Part shown: piece by piece, positions 27,898-37,049 of the stretch | Layout of the letters: each line of letters opens with the position of its first letter | Position numbering within the stretch: position 1 is the stretch's first letter | From: Mangrovimonas futianensis | Lineage (GTDB): Bacteria; Bacteroidota; Bacteroidia; Flavobacteriales; Flavobacteriaceae | Reading direction: 5' to 3' | Length of the DNA: 64,000 nucleotides | NCBI RefSeq assembly: GCF_021245805.1 | Contig: NZ_JAJJNF010000009.1 | Location: 90,186-154,185 of the forward strand | Made by a program: the position numbers and the translations under genes | The notes under the pieces: generated by a model | The model's database searches: none | Told to the model about the DNA's origin: nothing | What the model saw: only the letters and a program-made list of their open reading frames with translations

Positions 27898-28752
27898 ATG
27901 ACTCGAGATTTTATCGATATTAACGATTTTACCATTTTGGTAGAAGAGGCTTTTTCTGAAGGTGTGACTATAGATGCTTGCCGATTTGATGAGCCTGTAA
28001 TTGCTGTGGCTTTTTACGGTTCTGGAAATGTGGACCTTTCTGTTAACTATAAAAACAAGGAAAAACAATTTCAACAAACTAAAGGTTTGGCACTGTCTTT
28101 CTATGCTGATGATAATGTTGAATTTGTACATACGGTATCTCCAGAAAAGCCTTTGCGCTGCCTTTTAATTGCTACTTCTATTAGAAACTTAGATAGATTA
28201 CCCAATGATGAAGGTGAGATTTTTTCAAGCTTATTAAATGAACTAGTAAATCCTTCAGACCATTACGTTGAGGGACCTAAATTTTTAATGACCCCCGAAA
28301 TGGATCATATTGTTGATTCCGTGTTTAATATGAAATACGTTGGGAAAACAAAAATGATGTTTTTTCGTAGTCAAATGACGACCTTATTGTCACATTTTTT
28401 TGGACAATTAGCTTCTGGGCAAACAGAAAAGATAAATGCCACAGAAAGAGAAAAATTGTTTTTGGCTAAAGATATATTAGTTAATAATTTGGATAATCCG
28501 CCCACGCTTTCCGAGTTGTCTGTCCAAATAGGTTTAAATACCTATAATCTTAAAAAAAACTTCAAAGAATTATTTGGGACACCCGTTTTCAAATATTTGC
28601 AAAATGAACGTTTGAAAACCGCCCATGAATTAATTAGCAGTGAAAATGCCACTGTTCAAGAAGCAGCTTGGCAAGTGGGGTATGATAGTTTAGGATCATT
28701 TTCTAATGCTTTTGAGAAAAAATATGGCTACAGACCAAGCCAAATTAAATAA
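27898..28752 (+). CDS. AraC-family transcriptional regulator
   Basis: A 284-residue protein. The C-terminal domain (about 185-284) has TLSELSVQIGLNTYNLKKNFKELFGTP as its first helix-turn-helix and EAAWQVGYDSLGSFSNAFEKKYGYRPSQIK as the second. The N-terminal part is a sensor of unknown specificity. An NmrA-type reductase gene follows 89 bp downstream on the same strand and the AhpD-like gene is divergent, so it may regulate both. Confidence 0.86.
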   Translation: MTRDFIDINDFTILVEEAFSEGVTIDACRFDEPVIAVAFYGSGNVDLSVNYKNKEKQFQQTKGLALSFYADDNVEFVHTVSPEKPLRCLLIATSIRNLDRLPNDEGEIFSSLLNELVNPSDHYVEGPKFLMTPEMDHIVDSVFNMKYVGKTKMMFFRSQMTTLLSHFFGQLASGQTEKINATEREKLFLAKDILVNNLDNPPTLSELSVQIGLNTYNLKKNFKELFGTPVFKYLQNERLKTAHELISSENATVQEAAWQVGYDSLGSFSNAFEKKYGYRPSQIK

Positions 28753-28841
28753 ACTCCTTTTGAAACAAATCAAATTCTTTTTGGGATAACTTATTCCTTT
28801 CTTTAAGTGTGACTTTTGCTTCATAATTAAAAAATCAAATT

Positions 28842-29669
28842 ATGAACAGTAACATTTTAGTGCTCGGAGCTACAGGTAAAACAGGTAGTCGAGTTATCAA
28901 ACAATTACAAAAGAAAGGAATTGAACCAAGAAAGGGATCGAGAAATGCCACTCCTAAATTCGATTGGGATGATAAAGATACATGGGTGAAGGCTTTAGAA
29001 AATATTGAAAGATTGTACATCAACTATTATCCCGATTTGGCTGTTCCTGGCGCAAAGGAAGCCATTGAAAGTTTAACGTATTTAGCTAAAGAACTTGGTG
29101 TGAAAAAGGTTGTCCTTTTATCAGGGAAAGGTGAAACGGAAGCCGAAGCCTGTGAAAAAATCATCATGGATTCTAGAATAAATTACACCATTGTAAGGGC
29201 TTCATGGTTTAACCAAAACTGGAGTGAAAGTTTCTTTTTAGATCCCATACTCTCAGGAGATATTGCTTTGCCCATGACGGATGTATTAATTCCTTTTGTA
29301 GATGCAGAAGATATAGCTGAAGTGGCTGCTACTGTTTTGATAGACGATTCTTATAACGGAGAAATTATTGAAGTAACAGGTCCAGAGTTACTCACTTTTA
29401 AGGACATTGTCACAGCGATTTCAATGGTGAGTAAAAGAAATTTGACCCTTCACCACATTACTCTTGAACAGTATGTAGATGGCATGAAACAAATGCAATT
29501 ACCAACCGATCTCGTTTGGTTGATTGAATATTTATTTAGTCATGTATTAACCAATCCTGAAAATCAAATAATCACCCACGACATAGAAAAAGTATTGGCT
29601 AAAAAACCCAAAACATTTTTACAATATGCCCAAGAAGCTTCTAAAACAGGAGTATGGCAACCGTATTAA
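28842..29669 (+). CDS. NmrA-type NAD(P)-binding oxidoreductase
   Basis: A 275-residue Rossmann-fold protein with LVLGATGKTGSRVIKQL at the N-terminus and VRASWFNQNWSESFF in the middle, as in NmrA/QorB-like atypical SDR proteins. It is probably an NADPH-dependent reductase or sensor. The second strand is unusual: after the first helix the usual VR/SR arginine reads RKGSRNA. Together with the AraC gene upstream it forms a typical regulator plus reductase pair, comparable to the unit at 9.3-13.3 kb. Confidence 0.82.
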   Translation: MNSNILVLGATGKTGSRVIKQLQKKGIEPRKGSRNATPKFDWDDKDTWVKALENIERLYINYYPDLAVPGAKEAIESLTYLAKELGVKKVVLLSGKGETEAEACEKIIMDSRINYTIVRASWFNQNWSESFFLDPILSGDIALPMTDVLIPFVDAEDIAEVAATVLIDDSYNGEIIEVTGPELLTFKDIVTAISMVSKRNLTLHHITLEQYVDGMKQMQLPTDLVWLIEYLFSHVLTNPENQIITHDIEKVLAKKPKTFLQYAQEASKTGVWQPY

Positions 29670-29789
29670 AAACATAGGACTGCTCTAAATGGAAAATTAT
29701 CCATTCTAAGGCGCATAATATCCATTTTATGATTTAGAATCAATGATCAAATTTGTAAGTCCAAAATTCAAACTATTAAAAACGATAAA

Positions 29790-30527
29790 ATGAAATATAT
29801 GCTTTATATAATTGTATTCATTGTAAATACAACCCTATCCACTTTTGCCAAGGAAAAGCAATTAAACCCTTTAAACCATCCAGCAAATGAACGTCTATTG
29901 AGAACGGAAACTTACATAATGGATTGGTTGATGCTAACTGATACTTCCGAGGTGAAAATAGGAGAAGTAGAAACTCAAATTCAAAAAAAAGACGCTGTTA
30001 TCTATTTGATTACCAAGGTGAAAATGAATCAGTCTTCTGATAAATGGGTTGATAGTACTGTGGTTTCCTCAGAAAATTTTAAACCAATTTACCATGCTTC
30101 TTACAATAAGCAAAGAGATATGGTACTGAAGTTCGATAAAAATGTAACAGGTTATTACCTAGATAAACAAACAGGTCTCAAAACTGAAATTTTAGAAGAA
30201 ACCTATCAACCATTTTTTGATAGTAATTTTTATCCGCAACTGATTCGGCTACTACCATTAAAAGAAAATTATTCGGCTACTATTTCGATTTTTGATTACA
30301 ATCCAAAATCTAAAATAGGAGCTATTACGGCAACCATCAAAAACACCAAAAAGACAAATGAGATTTTTAATGATGTATCCATTGATGTTTGGAAAATTGA
30401 GGTTATGGATGATATTTCAGACAATAATACATGGAATACTTATTATATTGATGCCCGAACCAGAAAATTACTCAAACAAGAAATAGACTTTGGTGGTCGA
30501 AAAATGATCATGAGACTAATAGAATAA
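29790..30527 (+). CDS. Hypothetical secreted protein (DUF3108-like)
   Basis: A 245-residue protein with a signal peptide (YIIVFIVNTTLSTFA). The mature part has long amphipathic strands such as VIYLITKVKMNQSSDKWVDSTVV and TYYIDARTRKLLKQEIDFGGRKMIM, a pattern like the periplasmic beta-barrel DUF3108 group. That assignment is weak. It lies 5 bp before a GNAT gene, so the two genes are coupled. Confidence 0.6.
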   Translation: MKYMLYIIVFIVNTTLSTFAKEKQLNPLNHPANERLLRTETYIMDWLMLTDTSEVKIGEVETQIQKKDAVIYLITKVKMNQSSDKWVDSTVVSSENFKPIYHASYNKQRDMVLKFDKNVTGYYLDKQTGLKTEILEETYQPFFDSNFYPQLIRLLPLKENYSATISIFDYNPKSKIGAITATIKNTKKTNEIFNDVSIDVWKIEVMDDISDNNTWNTYYIDARTRKLLKQEIDFGGRKMIMRLIE

Positions 30528-30532
30528 AACAT

Positions 30533-31006
30533 ATGAGACCCAAAATAGACCACTTTATGGGAGAAATAGATACTATCGGGAAAAGTGAATTTAAAGATGT
30601 AGTTAATGTTTGGGAAGCTTCCGTTAGGGCAACCCATCATTTTCTGAAGGAAGAAGATATTGAATATTTTAAGCCACTGATTTTAAACACCTATTTGGAT
30701 GCGGTGGAATTAAGGGGTATTAGGACAATTGAGAATAAAATAGCAGGCTTCCTTGGTGTTGCAGAACAAAATTTGGAAATGTTGTTTATTCACCCTAATT
30801 ATAGAGGAAAAGGACTTGGCAAAACGTTGCTAGCCTATTCGATTGAGCAGATGAATGTAAGGAAGGTTGATGTAAACGAGCAGAACGAACAAGCTGTCGG
30901 GTTTTACATCCATTCTGGTTTTGAAGTGGTTGGGCGCTCTGATTTGGATGCTTCTGGAAAACCTTATCCAATGTTACACATGCAATTAAAATCATTCAAT
31001 TCTTGA
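30533..31006 (+). CDS. GNAT-family N-acetyltransferase
   Basis: A 157-residue protein with the acetyl-CoA-binding motif FIHPNYRGKGLGKTLL and the later VNEQNEQAVGFYIHSGFEVVGRSD of the GNAT fold. The N-terminal VVNVWEASVRATHHFLKEEDI resembles the YjaB/putative acetyltransferase group. The substrate is unknown. It is translationally close to the preceding secreted-protein gene (5 bp). Confidence 0.86.
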   Translation: MRPKIDHFMGEIDTIGKSEFKDVVNVWEASVRATHHFLKEEDIEYFKPLILNTYLDAVELRGIRTIENKIAGFLGVAEQNLEMLFIHPNYRGKGLGKTLLAYSIEQMNVRKVDVNEQNEQAVGFYIHSGFEVVGRSDLDASGKPYPMLHMQLKSFNS

Positions 31007-31072
31007 AAAAGCCGAATTTGGTGATCAAAAAAAGTCAGTTATAATAGACCTGAATAAACAAAAAAGCGAAAA

Positions 31073-32002
31073 ATGAACAAGTTTTTTAGAGTATTGAAAA
31101 AGGTAATATTATATACATTTTTCATTCTTTTATTTCTTTCAATTGGGGGATATATATACCTCTATGTCCTCCCAAAAGGACCTCAAATCACACAAACCAG
31201 TAAAATTAATGTTGGGAAAGACTCTTTTGTAATCTATGCTTATAAGGATAGTGAGAGAAAATCAATCAAGGTATGGACTTACAAACCCGAAAGTTGGAAT
31301 GACAAAGACAAAATAGTTTTTGTGATGCATGGGGGTGGGCGAAATGCCGATGACTATCTAAATGCTTGGGTTGAATTGGCCAATAAAAACAACTTACTGG
31401 TAGTTGCCCCAGAATTCGAAAATAAGTTTTCAAAATATACAACGAACGACTATCAGGAGGGGAATTTATTTACCTTTTTTGGAGCTAAGAATCCAAAAAG
31501 TGAGTGGGCATATACCGTCGTTGAAAACATATTTGATTACATTAAAACAGTTAATAACATGACCAACGAGCAGTATAACATTTTTGGCCATTCAGCTGGT
31601 GGACAGTTTGTACACAGAATGGTAATGTTTATGCCTGAATCGAGAATTGGAACTGCCGTCGCTGCAAATTCTGGGTTTTACAGTTTGCCAAACGAGGAGC
31701 TTCAATTTCCTTATGGGGTTAAAAATACAGAAACAGATTTGCAAAAAGCCTACAACAAAAGATTGGTTATTCTTTTGGGAGAATTGGATAATGACCCTAG
31801 TTTAGGAACTTTTAGAACAACCGACCTGGCAATGGAGCAAGGAGGGCATAGGTTGGAACGGGGATCAACTTTTTTTAATGCCAATAAGGAATTGAAGAAC
31901 AAAAATAATTGGACATTTAATTGGGAAATAGACACAATAAAAAATGTGGGCCACGACTATAAAAAAATGTCTGAAAATGCTATTAATTGGATAAAAAACT
32001 AA
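31073..32002 (+). CDS. Alpha/beta-hydrolase (esterase/PHB-depolymerase-like), membrane-anchored
   Basis: A 309-residue protein. An N-terminal hydrophobic helix (about 12-32) anchors or exports it. The nucleophile elbow is FGHSAGGQF, the oxyanion region is VMHGGGRNADDY, and a late LLGELDNDPS and NVGHDY supply the probable acid and His. This is the architecture of LpqC-type esterases and poly(3-hydroxybutyrate) depolymerases. The substrate is unknown. It is the last gene before the tRNA remnant at 32.15 kb. Confidence 0.8.
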   Translation: MNKFFRVLKKVILYTFFILLFLSIGGYIYLYVLPKGPQITQTSKINVGKDSFVIYAYKDSERKSIKVWTYKPESWNDKDKIVFVMHGGGRNADDYLNAWVELANKNNLLVVAPEFENKFSKYTTNDYQEGNLFTFFGAKNPKSEWAYTVVENIFDYIKTVNNMTNEQYNIFGHSAGGQFVHRMVMFMPESRIGTAVAANSGFYSLPNEELQFPYGVKNTETDLQKAYNKRLVILLGELDNDPSLGTFRTTDLAMEQGGHRLERGSTFFNANKELKNKNNWTFNWEIDTIKNVGHDYKKMSENAINWIKN

Positions 32003-32092
32003 GATTAGCAAATTCAAAATCCATCTAAATATGACAATAGGCAGATCGATAAAAATTTAGACAATTGTAAGAACATCTTTATAATTGGGCAT

Positions 32093-32121
32093 AAAAAAAC
32101 GGTTTAGCCTTTGCTAAACCG
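32093..32121 (-). terminator. Terminator of a former tRNA gene
   Basis: On the minus strand CGGTTTAGC, loop AAAG, GCTAAACCG, then a run of seven T. It lies just downstream (in tRNA direction) of the tRNA 3' fragment at 32147-32188, so it is probably the original terminator of that tRNA gene. Confidence 0.8.
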
Positions 32122-32146
32122 CTTATGTACAATTATTTAAAATTTG

Positions 32147-32188
32147 TAGCGAGACCGAGATTTGAACTCGGGACCTCTGGGTTATGAA
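32147..32188 (-). repeat. 3' half of a tRNA(CAT), probable attR of an integrated element
   Basis: Minus-strand reading gives a complete anticodon loop TTCATAA (anticodon CAT), the 3' anticodon-stem strand CCCAG, variable loop AGGTC, T-arm CCGAG-TTCAAAT-CTCGG, acceptor strand TCTCGCT and discriminator A, with no encoded CCA. The sequence 5' of the loop (GCGGAG) cannot pair properly with CCCAG and no D-arm follows, so the gene is cut exactly at the anticodon loop. This is the usual crossover region of tyrosine integrases. Confidence 0.8.
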
Positions 32189-32370
32189 CTCCGCTTTTAA
32201 AAAATTAAAAAGCTGTTTTTTAGTGAGTTACAAAATTTTAAAATTTTAAATCGTATGCACTTTTGTATGCAAATTTAACCTTAGTATTGATTAATGATTT
32301 TGTTGCAATTTATAAAAATAAAATTGACTCAAAAGCAATAGTTCTTTACAAAAATTAAAGTTAATTAATT

Positions 32371-32960
32371 TTGGTTGATATTCAAGCTATCTATTTCAAG
32401 TTCAGGTTTGGATTGAGCTATAGGGAGATTGAGGAACTAATTACCATACGAGGAGTGAAAGTAGACCATGCAACCATTATTCATAGGGGGGTCAATAAAT
32501 TCAGCTCCCAACTGGAGGCTTCATTCAGAAGGAGGAAGCATAATGTAGGTAAGCGCTGGAGGATGGATGAGACATACGTCAAAGTAAAAGGTGAGTGGAG
32601 GTATTTGTACAGGGCTGTAGATAAAGAGGTGATACGATTGACTTCTATTGACCAAGAGGAGACAGCGAATGTCCGTCCAATCTTTTTTGATTAAGGCATA
32701 GACAACAATGGTTGCCCAGAACTAATGAATATTGACTAAAGAAGTTCTAACAAAGGAGCCATTAAGGTCTATAGAAGACGTTCTTTTGTTAAGATACGGA
32801 TACGTAAGTGCAAGTATTTAAGAAACAAGACCATAGGTTCATAAGATAACGGGTGGGACAGGGTTACAGAGACTTTTGAGAGTGTCAGACGGAGTATAGT
32901 CGGAATAGGGATGGTGTGTATATGCTAAAGAAGGGGCAGATGAACAGCAAGTGTTTATCT
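32371..32960 (+). pseudogene. Decayed IS6-family transposase
   Basis: The first 107 codons read as an IS6/IS26-type transposase: FGLSYREIEELITIRGVKVDH and the catalytic-core string WRMDETYVKVKGEWRYLYRAVDK. Then the frame shifts: QRMSVQSFLIK continues in another frame near 32640-32690, PELMNID then a stop and SNKGAIKVY in a third near 32715-32770, and FESVRRSIVGIGMV near 32870-32915. The N-terminal about ten residues and most of the DDE core are lost. It cannot encode an active transposase. Confidence 0.85.
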
Positions 32961-33124
32961 ACATATCTGGCATTTTATAGTTTCGCAGCATGAAGTTTTC
33001 CTAACTATGAGTTTTCAAATCATAATTTCACAAACGTGACAGTTCTGTTTTTTATTTTTTTAAAATGAAACAATTATTTGCTTTTGCATTGATGAACCAT
33101 CTTAATTCGTTTTCTATTTCCGCT

Positions 33125-34246
33125 TCAATTTGTTTTCTTGTAACTCCAAATGGCCAAACCATTCATTGCTATAGCATAGGCTAATGTTTTTAAGGCCAAG
33201 GGGAAAATATCTAAAAATCCAGATCCTTTGAGCATAACCATTCGTATGATTTCCACAAAATATTTGATAGGATTAAATTCTGTGAGTATTTGTGCCCATT
33301 TTGGCATACTTTCTATAGGTGTAAATAGTCCGCTCATCAATATAAATATGACCATAAAAAACCAGGCGATAAACATGGCTTGTTGTTGAGTATCCGTGAA
33401 GTTTGAAATAAACAAACCCATGCCCATAATAACCAATATATAAACAGAAGTATATGCGTATAGCAGTCCTAAATTACCAATCATGGGTGTATTAAAAATA
33501 ACTTTGGCAAGTAGTAAGCCTATGGTTAGCAGTCCCATTCCCAAGATCCAAAAAGGAAACAATTTTCCTATAATAAAATGATGCTTTTTTATGGGCGTTA
33601 CATTGATTTGTTCCAAGGTGCCTATTTCTTTTTCCCTCACAATGTTCATTCCCGAAAGAAACAGCGTAATCATGGTAACAAGCAAAACCAAAATCCCGGG
33701 TACCATAAATGTTTTGTAGTTCAAGGTTTGGTTGTACCAAAATAGAGGAATGCTGTCAATGCTATTAGGTTTTTGTACAGTATCTGAAATCTGTATCAAA
33801 TCTGTTGCAATGTGCTTGTTGTAACTCTGAATGATTTGGGTTATGTAAACATTAATAACACCTGCAGCCGCACCATCAATAGCATCAATAAATACGCCTA
33901 TGGCGTTTGTTTTGTCATTTTGTAAATCCCCTTCAAAATGTATAGGTATGTTTAAGTAGGCATCTATTTTGCCTTCTTGCATGGCTTGCGAAGCTTCTTT
34001 TTCTGAAGAAAATCTTTCAGAAACATTGAAATACGATGAGGCTTCAAATTGAGTTATCAATCCTCTTGAGGTGCTGCTATTATCAGCATCAACATATCCA
34101 AATTGGATGTTTTTTATTTCGTAGGTCGCCGCATTGGATAAAATGACCAATTGTAGTACTGGTAAAATAAATATAATGGGCAGCATGCCTTTATTTCTAA
34201 AGATTTGCTTAAACTCCTTTCGTATGATATACAGTATAATGTTCAT
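33125..34246 (-). CDS. ABC-2 type permease (YbhR-like)
   Basis: A 373-residue inner-membrane protein with one N-terminal and five C-terminal hydrophobic helices around a large periplasmic domain (about 45-185). The ABC-2 motif SGMNIVREKEIGTLEQINVTPIKKHHFIIGKL is typical. Its stop ends the operon. With the preceding permease it makes the membrane part of an exporter built like E. coli YbhGFSR; substrates of that system include some antibiotics, but the one here is unknown. Confidence 0.85.
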   Translation of the reverse strand: MNIILYIIRKEFKQIFRNKGMLPIIFILPVLQLVILSNAATYEIKNIQFGYVDADNSSTSRGLITQFEASSYFNVSERFSSEKEASQAMQEGKIDAYLNIPIHFEGDLQNDKTNAIGVFIDAIDGAAAGVINVYITQIIQSYNKHIATDLIQISDTVQKPNSIDSIPLFWYNQTLNYKTFMVPGILVLLVTMITLFLSGMNIVREKEIGTLEQINVTPIKKHHFIIGKLFPFWILGMGLLTIGLLLAKVIFNTPMIGNLGLLYAYTSVYILVIMGMGLFISNFTDTQQQAMFIAWFFMVIFILMSGLFTPIESMPKWAQILTEFNPIKYFVEIIRMVMLKGSGFLDIFPLALKTLAYAIAMNGLAIWSYKKTN

Positions 34247-34247
34247 C

Positions 34248-35354
34248 TTACTCCAACCTGATTTTATATTTCTTTACACTTATGCCTATGAACAGTAAAG
34301 TCATTAGAACAAGAATAGCGGTTTCTTTAAAAATATAGCCAATGCCAACACCCTTTAGCATAATGCCTTTTACAATAATGATAAACCATTTTGCAGGTAT
34401 GATATTGCTGATAACCTGAAGCGGTAAGGGCATGCTGCTGATGGGAAAAATAAATCCTGAAAGTAATATGGTAGGCAGCATTAAACCCATTAGGGAAATC
34501 ATCATGGCCGTTTGCTGTGTTGCCGATATGGTTGAAATTAAAATACCCAATGCCAATGAGGTGATGATAAACAGAACGCTTTCAACTCCTAATAAGAACA
34601 GGCTACCGTTAACAGGCACATTAAAGACGAAAATGCTCAACAACACAATAACTAGGGCATTGATAATGGATAGAAAAATGTACGGAAACACTTTACCAAT
34701 TATTACCTGAAATGGTTTTAAAGGCGACACCAATAAAATTTCCATAGTGCCTTGTTCTTTTTCCCGGGTGATGGAAATGGACGTCATCATCGCGGATACT
34801 AACATCAAGACAACGGTCATCACGCCTGGAACAAACATATAAACACTCTTCAATTCGGCGTTATATACCATCCTACTTTGCGGAACAATTTGGTAATCTA
34901 TGGTGCTGTTTTTGTTTAATTCCTGCTGATATTTTTTAAGTATTGACGAAATATAATTACTGATGGTACTGGCCATATTAGGGTCGGTAGCATCGGTAAG
35001 TACCTGTACATTGGCCTGTTTTTCTTTAATGAGATTGTTCCCAAAGTTATTTTCAAATTGAACTACGGCTTTTACTTTTCCTTTTTTGAATATGGATTCT
35101 ATGGATGATTCTTGCTGAATAATATCTACAATACTAAAGTGTTTTGAAGAGGCTATTTTATTTATTATTTCTTTAGAGGTAACATCATTGGCTTGGTCTA
35201 GAATGGCAATATTTACATTGTTGATTTCATTGGTAATGGCAAAACCAAACAGTAATATTTGGGCAATGGGCATTCCGAACAAAATAAACAGGGAACGCTT
35301 ATCACGGAATATGTGATAAAACTCTTTTCGTACAAAGCCTACAAATCGTTTCAT
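34248..35354 (-). CDS. ABC-2 type permease (YbhS-like)
   Basis: A 368-residue protein with the same plan as its neighbour: an N-terminal helix (LFGFAI), a periplasmic domain of about 140 residues, and C-terminal helices preceded by TREKEQGTMEILLVSPLKPFQVIIGKV. It overlaps the second ATPase gene by 4 bp (35351-35354) and is 1 bp from the next permease, so translation is coupled across the operon. It probably forms a heterodimer with the 33.1-kb permease. Confidence 0.86.
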   Translation of the reverse strand: MKRFVGFVRKEFYHIFRDKRSLFILFGMPIAQILLFGFAITNEINNVNIAILDQANDVTSKEIINKIASSKHFSIVDIIQQESSIESIFKKGKVKAVVQFENNFGNNLIKEKQANVQVLTDATDPNMASTISNYISSILKKYQQELNKNSTIDYQIVPQSRMVYNAELKSVYMFVPGVMTVVLMLVSAMMTSISITREKEQGTMEILLVSPLKPFQVIIGKVFPYIFLSIINALVIVLLSIFVFNVPVNGSLFLLGVESVLFIITSLALGILISTISATQQTAMMISLMGLMLPTILLSGFIFPISSMPLPLQVISNIIPAKWFIIIVKGIMLKGVGIGYIFKETAILVLMTLLFIGISVKKYKIRLE

Positions 35355-36079
35355 CCTCTGGCCAGTTTTAAAAACACATCGTTCATGGTGTCTGTTTTAT
35401 AATGCTCTTTTAGTTTTTTTGGGGTATCAAGCGCTTCAATTTTACCATTGACCATTATGGAAACGCGGTCGCAGTATTCGGCTTCATCCATATAATGGGT
35501 CGTTACAAAAATGGTCGTCCCGTTGTGGGCGGCTTTGTAAATCATTTCCCAAAACTGGCGTCTGGTAATGGGGTCAACGCCACCTGTGGGCTCATCCAAA
35601 AAGACAATTTTGGGTTCGTGCAAAAGCGAAACCGAAAAGGCCAACTTTTGCTTCCATCCCAAGGGTAATGAAGCCACAAGACTGTTCGTAACTTCTTGAA
35701 GCCCTAATTCCTCCACCAGTTCGCACCGATTTAGGTCTATTTGCTTTTTAGATAGTCCATAGATGCCACCAAAAAAAGTGATGTTCTCTTTTACGGTCAA
35801 ATCATCATACAAAGCAAATTTTTGACTCATGTAGCCAATGTTCTTTTTAATGGACTCGGCTTCTTTATACACATCAAAACCGGCAACGGTTGCCTTTCCC
35901 GATGTAGGCGATGAAATTCCAATAAGCATTTTCATGGCTGTCGTTTTGCCAGCGCCATTAGCTCCTAAAAAACCAAATATTTCACCTGCCTTAACCTGAA
36001 AACTGATGTTGTTTACCGCAGCAAAATCACCAAACAATTTGGATAAATTTTCAACTTCTATGACGTTTTTGTTTTTCAT
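35351..36079 (-). CDS. ABC transporter ATP-binding protein (YbhF C-half-like)
   Basis: A 242-residue ATPase. Walker A is GANGAGKTT and Walker B is IVFLDEPTGGVDP, with a switch His in VTTHYMDEAEYC. The signature loop reads LPLGWKQK rather than LSGGxxQ, the variation seen in the C-terminal half of E. coli YbhF. In E. coli the two ATPase units are fused; here they are separate genes with a 67-bp spacer that contains a repeat remnant. Confidence 0.86.
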   Translation of the reverse strand: MKNKNVIEVENLSKLFGDFAAVNNISFQVKAGEIFGFLGANGAGKTTAMKMLIGISSPTSGKATVAGFDVYKEAESIKKNIGYMSQKFALYDDLTVKENITFFGGIYGLSKKQIDLNRCELVEELGLQEVTNSLVASLPLGWKQKLAFSVSLLHEPKIVFLDEPTGGVDPITRRQFWEMIYKAAHNGTTIFVTTHYMDEAEYCDRVSIMVNGKIEALDTPKKLKEHYKTDTMNDVFLKLARG

Positions 36080-36088
36080 AATTTATTT

Positions 36089-36146
36089 TGTCACCTTGAG
36101 CATAATCAAAATATTTTTTGGTTCTCGACTGCGCTCGAACGGACAG
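36089..36146. repeat. Remnant of a dispersed GTCGA-type palindromic repeat
   Basis: The outer parts GTCACCTTGAGC and GCTCGAACGGAC are inverted relative to each other, and the core TTCTCGACTGCGCTCGAA is a partial palindrome. This looks like the intergenic REP-like repeats common in Flavobacteriia genomes. It fills the gap between the two ATPase genes. Only one copy was noticed in this window. Confidence 0.55.
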
Positions 36147-37049
36147 TTATTTGGCTAATTCCATAAAGGTGTCTTCTATGGTAGGCTGGGTTTCTTCTAT
36201 GTGAATATCCGTAAGCCCTTGTGATTCCAAATAGGCTTTTAAACTTTCCTTATCCATAGAGTCCCGCTTGTCTGTATAGTGTACAAACTCACCAAAAGGA
36301 AAAATACTGTAGGTATGTTCATACTTTGTTAAACTCGCAATAAGACCGTACATATTATCAGCATTGATATTGTATAAAGGTTTAGGGAAATGACTGACTA
36401 TAGCGTTTGGTGAATCAATTTCCAGAATTTTACCATCTTGAATTAACGCAATACGGTCGCATAGAGCCGCTTCATCCATATAAGGGGTAGACACCAAAAT
36501 GGTGATGCCTTTTTCTTGCAACCGCTTTAGCATTTCCCAAAACTCTTTTCTGGATACAGGGTCCACACCGGTTGTAGGTTCATCCAAGAACAATACTTTG
36601 GGTTTGTGTATCAATGCACAGCTCAACGCCAGTTTTTGCTTCATACCACCAGACAATTTGCCTGCCCTACGATTTTTAAAAGGTTCTATTTGTACATAAA
36701 TATCTTTTACCAAATCGTAGTTTTCTTCAATGGTTGTTCCAAAGATGGTGGCGAAAAAATTTAGGTTTTCCTCTACGGTCAAATCTTGATACAATGAGAA
36801 TCGCCCAGGCATGTAGCCAACACTGTTTCTAATGGACTTGTAATTATTAAGCACGTCATAACCTGCTACGGTAGCTTGTCCTTTATCAGCTATCAACAAG
36901 GTGGTTAGGATGCGAAATAAGGTGGTTTTACCGGCACCATCAGGCCCAATGAGCCCAAAAAGCTCACCGGGCTTTACATCAAAAGAAATAGCTGATAAGG
37001 CAGTTACCTTGCCATAGGATTTTGATATGTTGGATACGGTAATGCTCAT
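36147..37049 (-). CDS. ABC transporter ATP-binding protein (YbhF N-half-like)
   Basis: A 300-residue ATPase with Walker A GPDGAGKTT, signature LSGGMKQKLAL, Walker B VLFLDEPTTGVDP and VSTPYMDEA, where the switch His is replaced by Pro-Tyr context (TPYMDE). The C-terminal about 75 residues are a linker-like extension as in YbhF. Its start codon overlaps the stop of the HlyD gene by one base. It pairs with the 242-residue ATPase to energise the exporter. Confidence 0.86.
   Translation of the reverse strand: MSITVSNISKSYGKVTALSAISFDVKPGELFGLIGPDGAGKTTLFRILTTLLIADKGQATVAGYDVLNNYKSIRNSVGYMPGRFSLYQDLTVEENLNFFATIFGTTIEENYDLVKDIYVQIEPFKNRRAGKLSGGMKQKLALSCALIHKPKVLFLDEPTTGVDPVSRKEFWEMLKRLQEKGITILVSTPYMDEAALCDRIALIQDGKILEIDSPNAIVSHFPKPLYNINADNMYGLIASLTKYEHTYSIFPFGEFVHYTDKRDSMDKESLKAYLESQGLTDIHIEETQPTIEDTFMELAK

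Noticed and set aside
32240..32275. Direct repeat GTATGCA twice (GTATGCACTTTTGTATGCA) near the tRNA fragment
   Set aside because: It could be integrase arm sites, but two 7-mers in AT-rich DNA are not enough evidence.
32299..32330. TTTTGTTGCAATTT near the IS6 pseudogene, like an IS6 end (CTGTTGCAAA)
   Set aside because: The right-hand partner at about 33040 is not convincing, so IS boundaries were not called.
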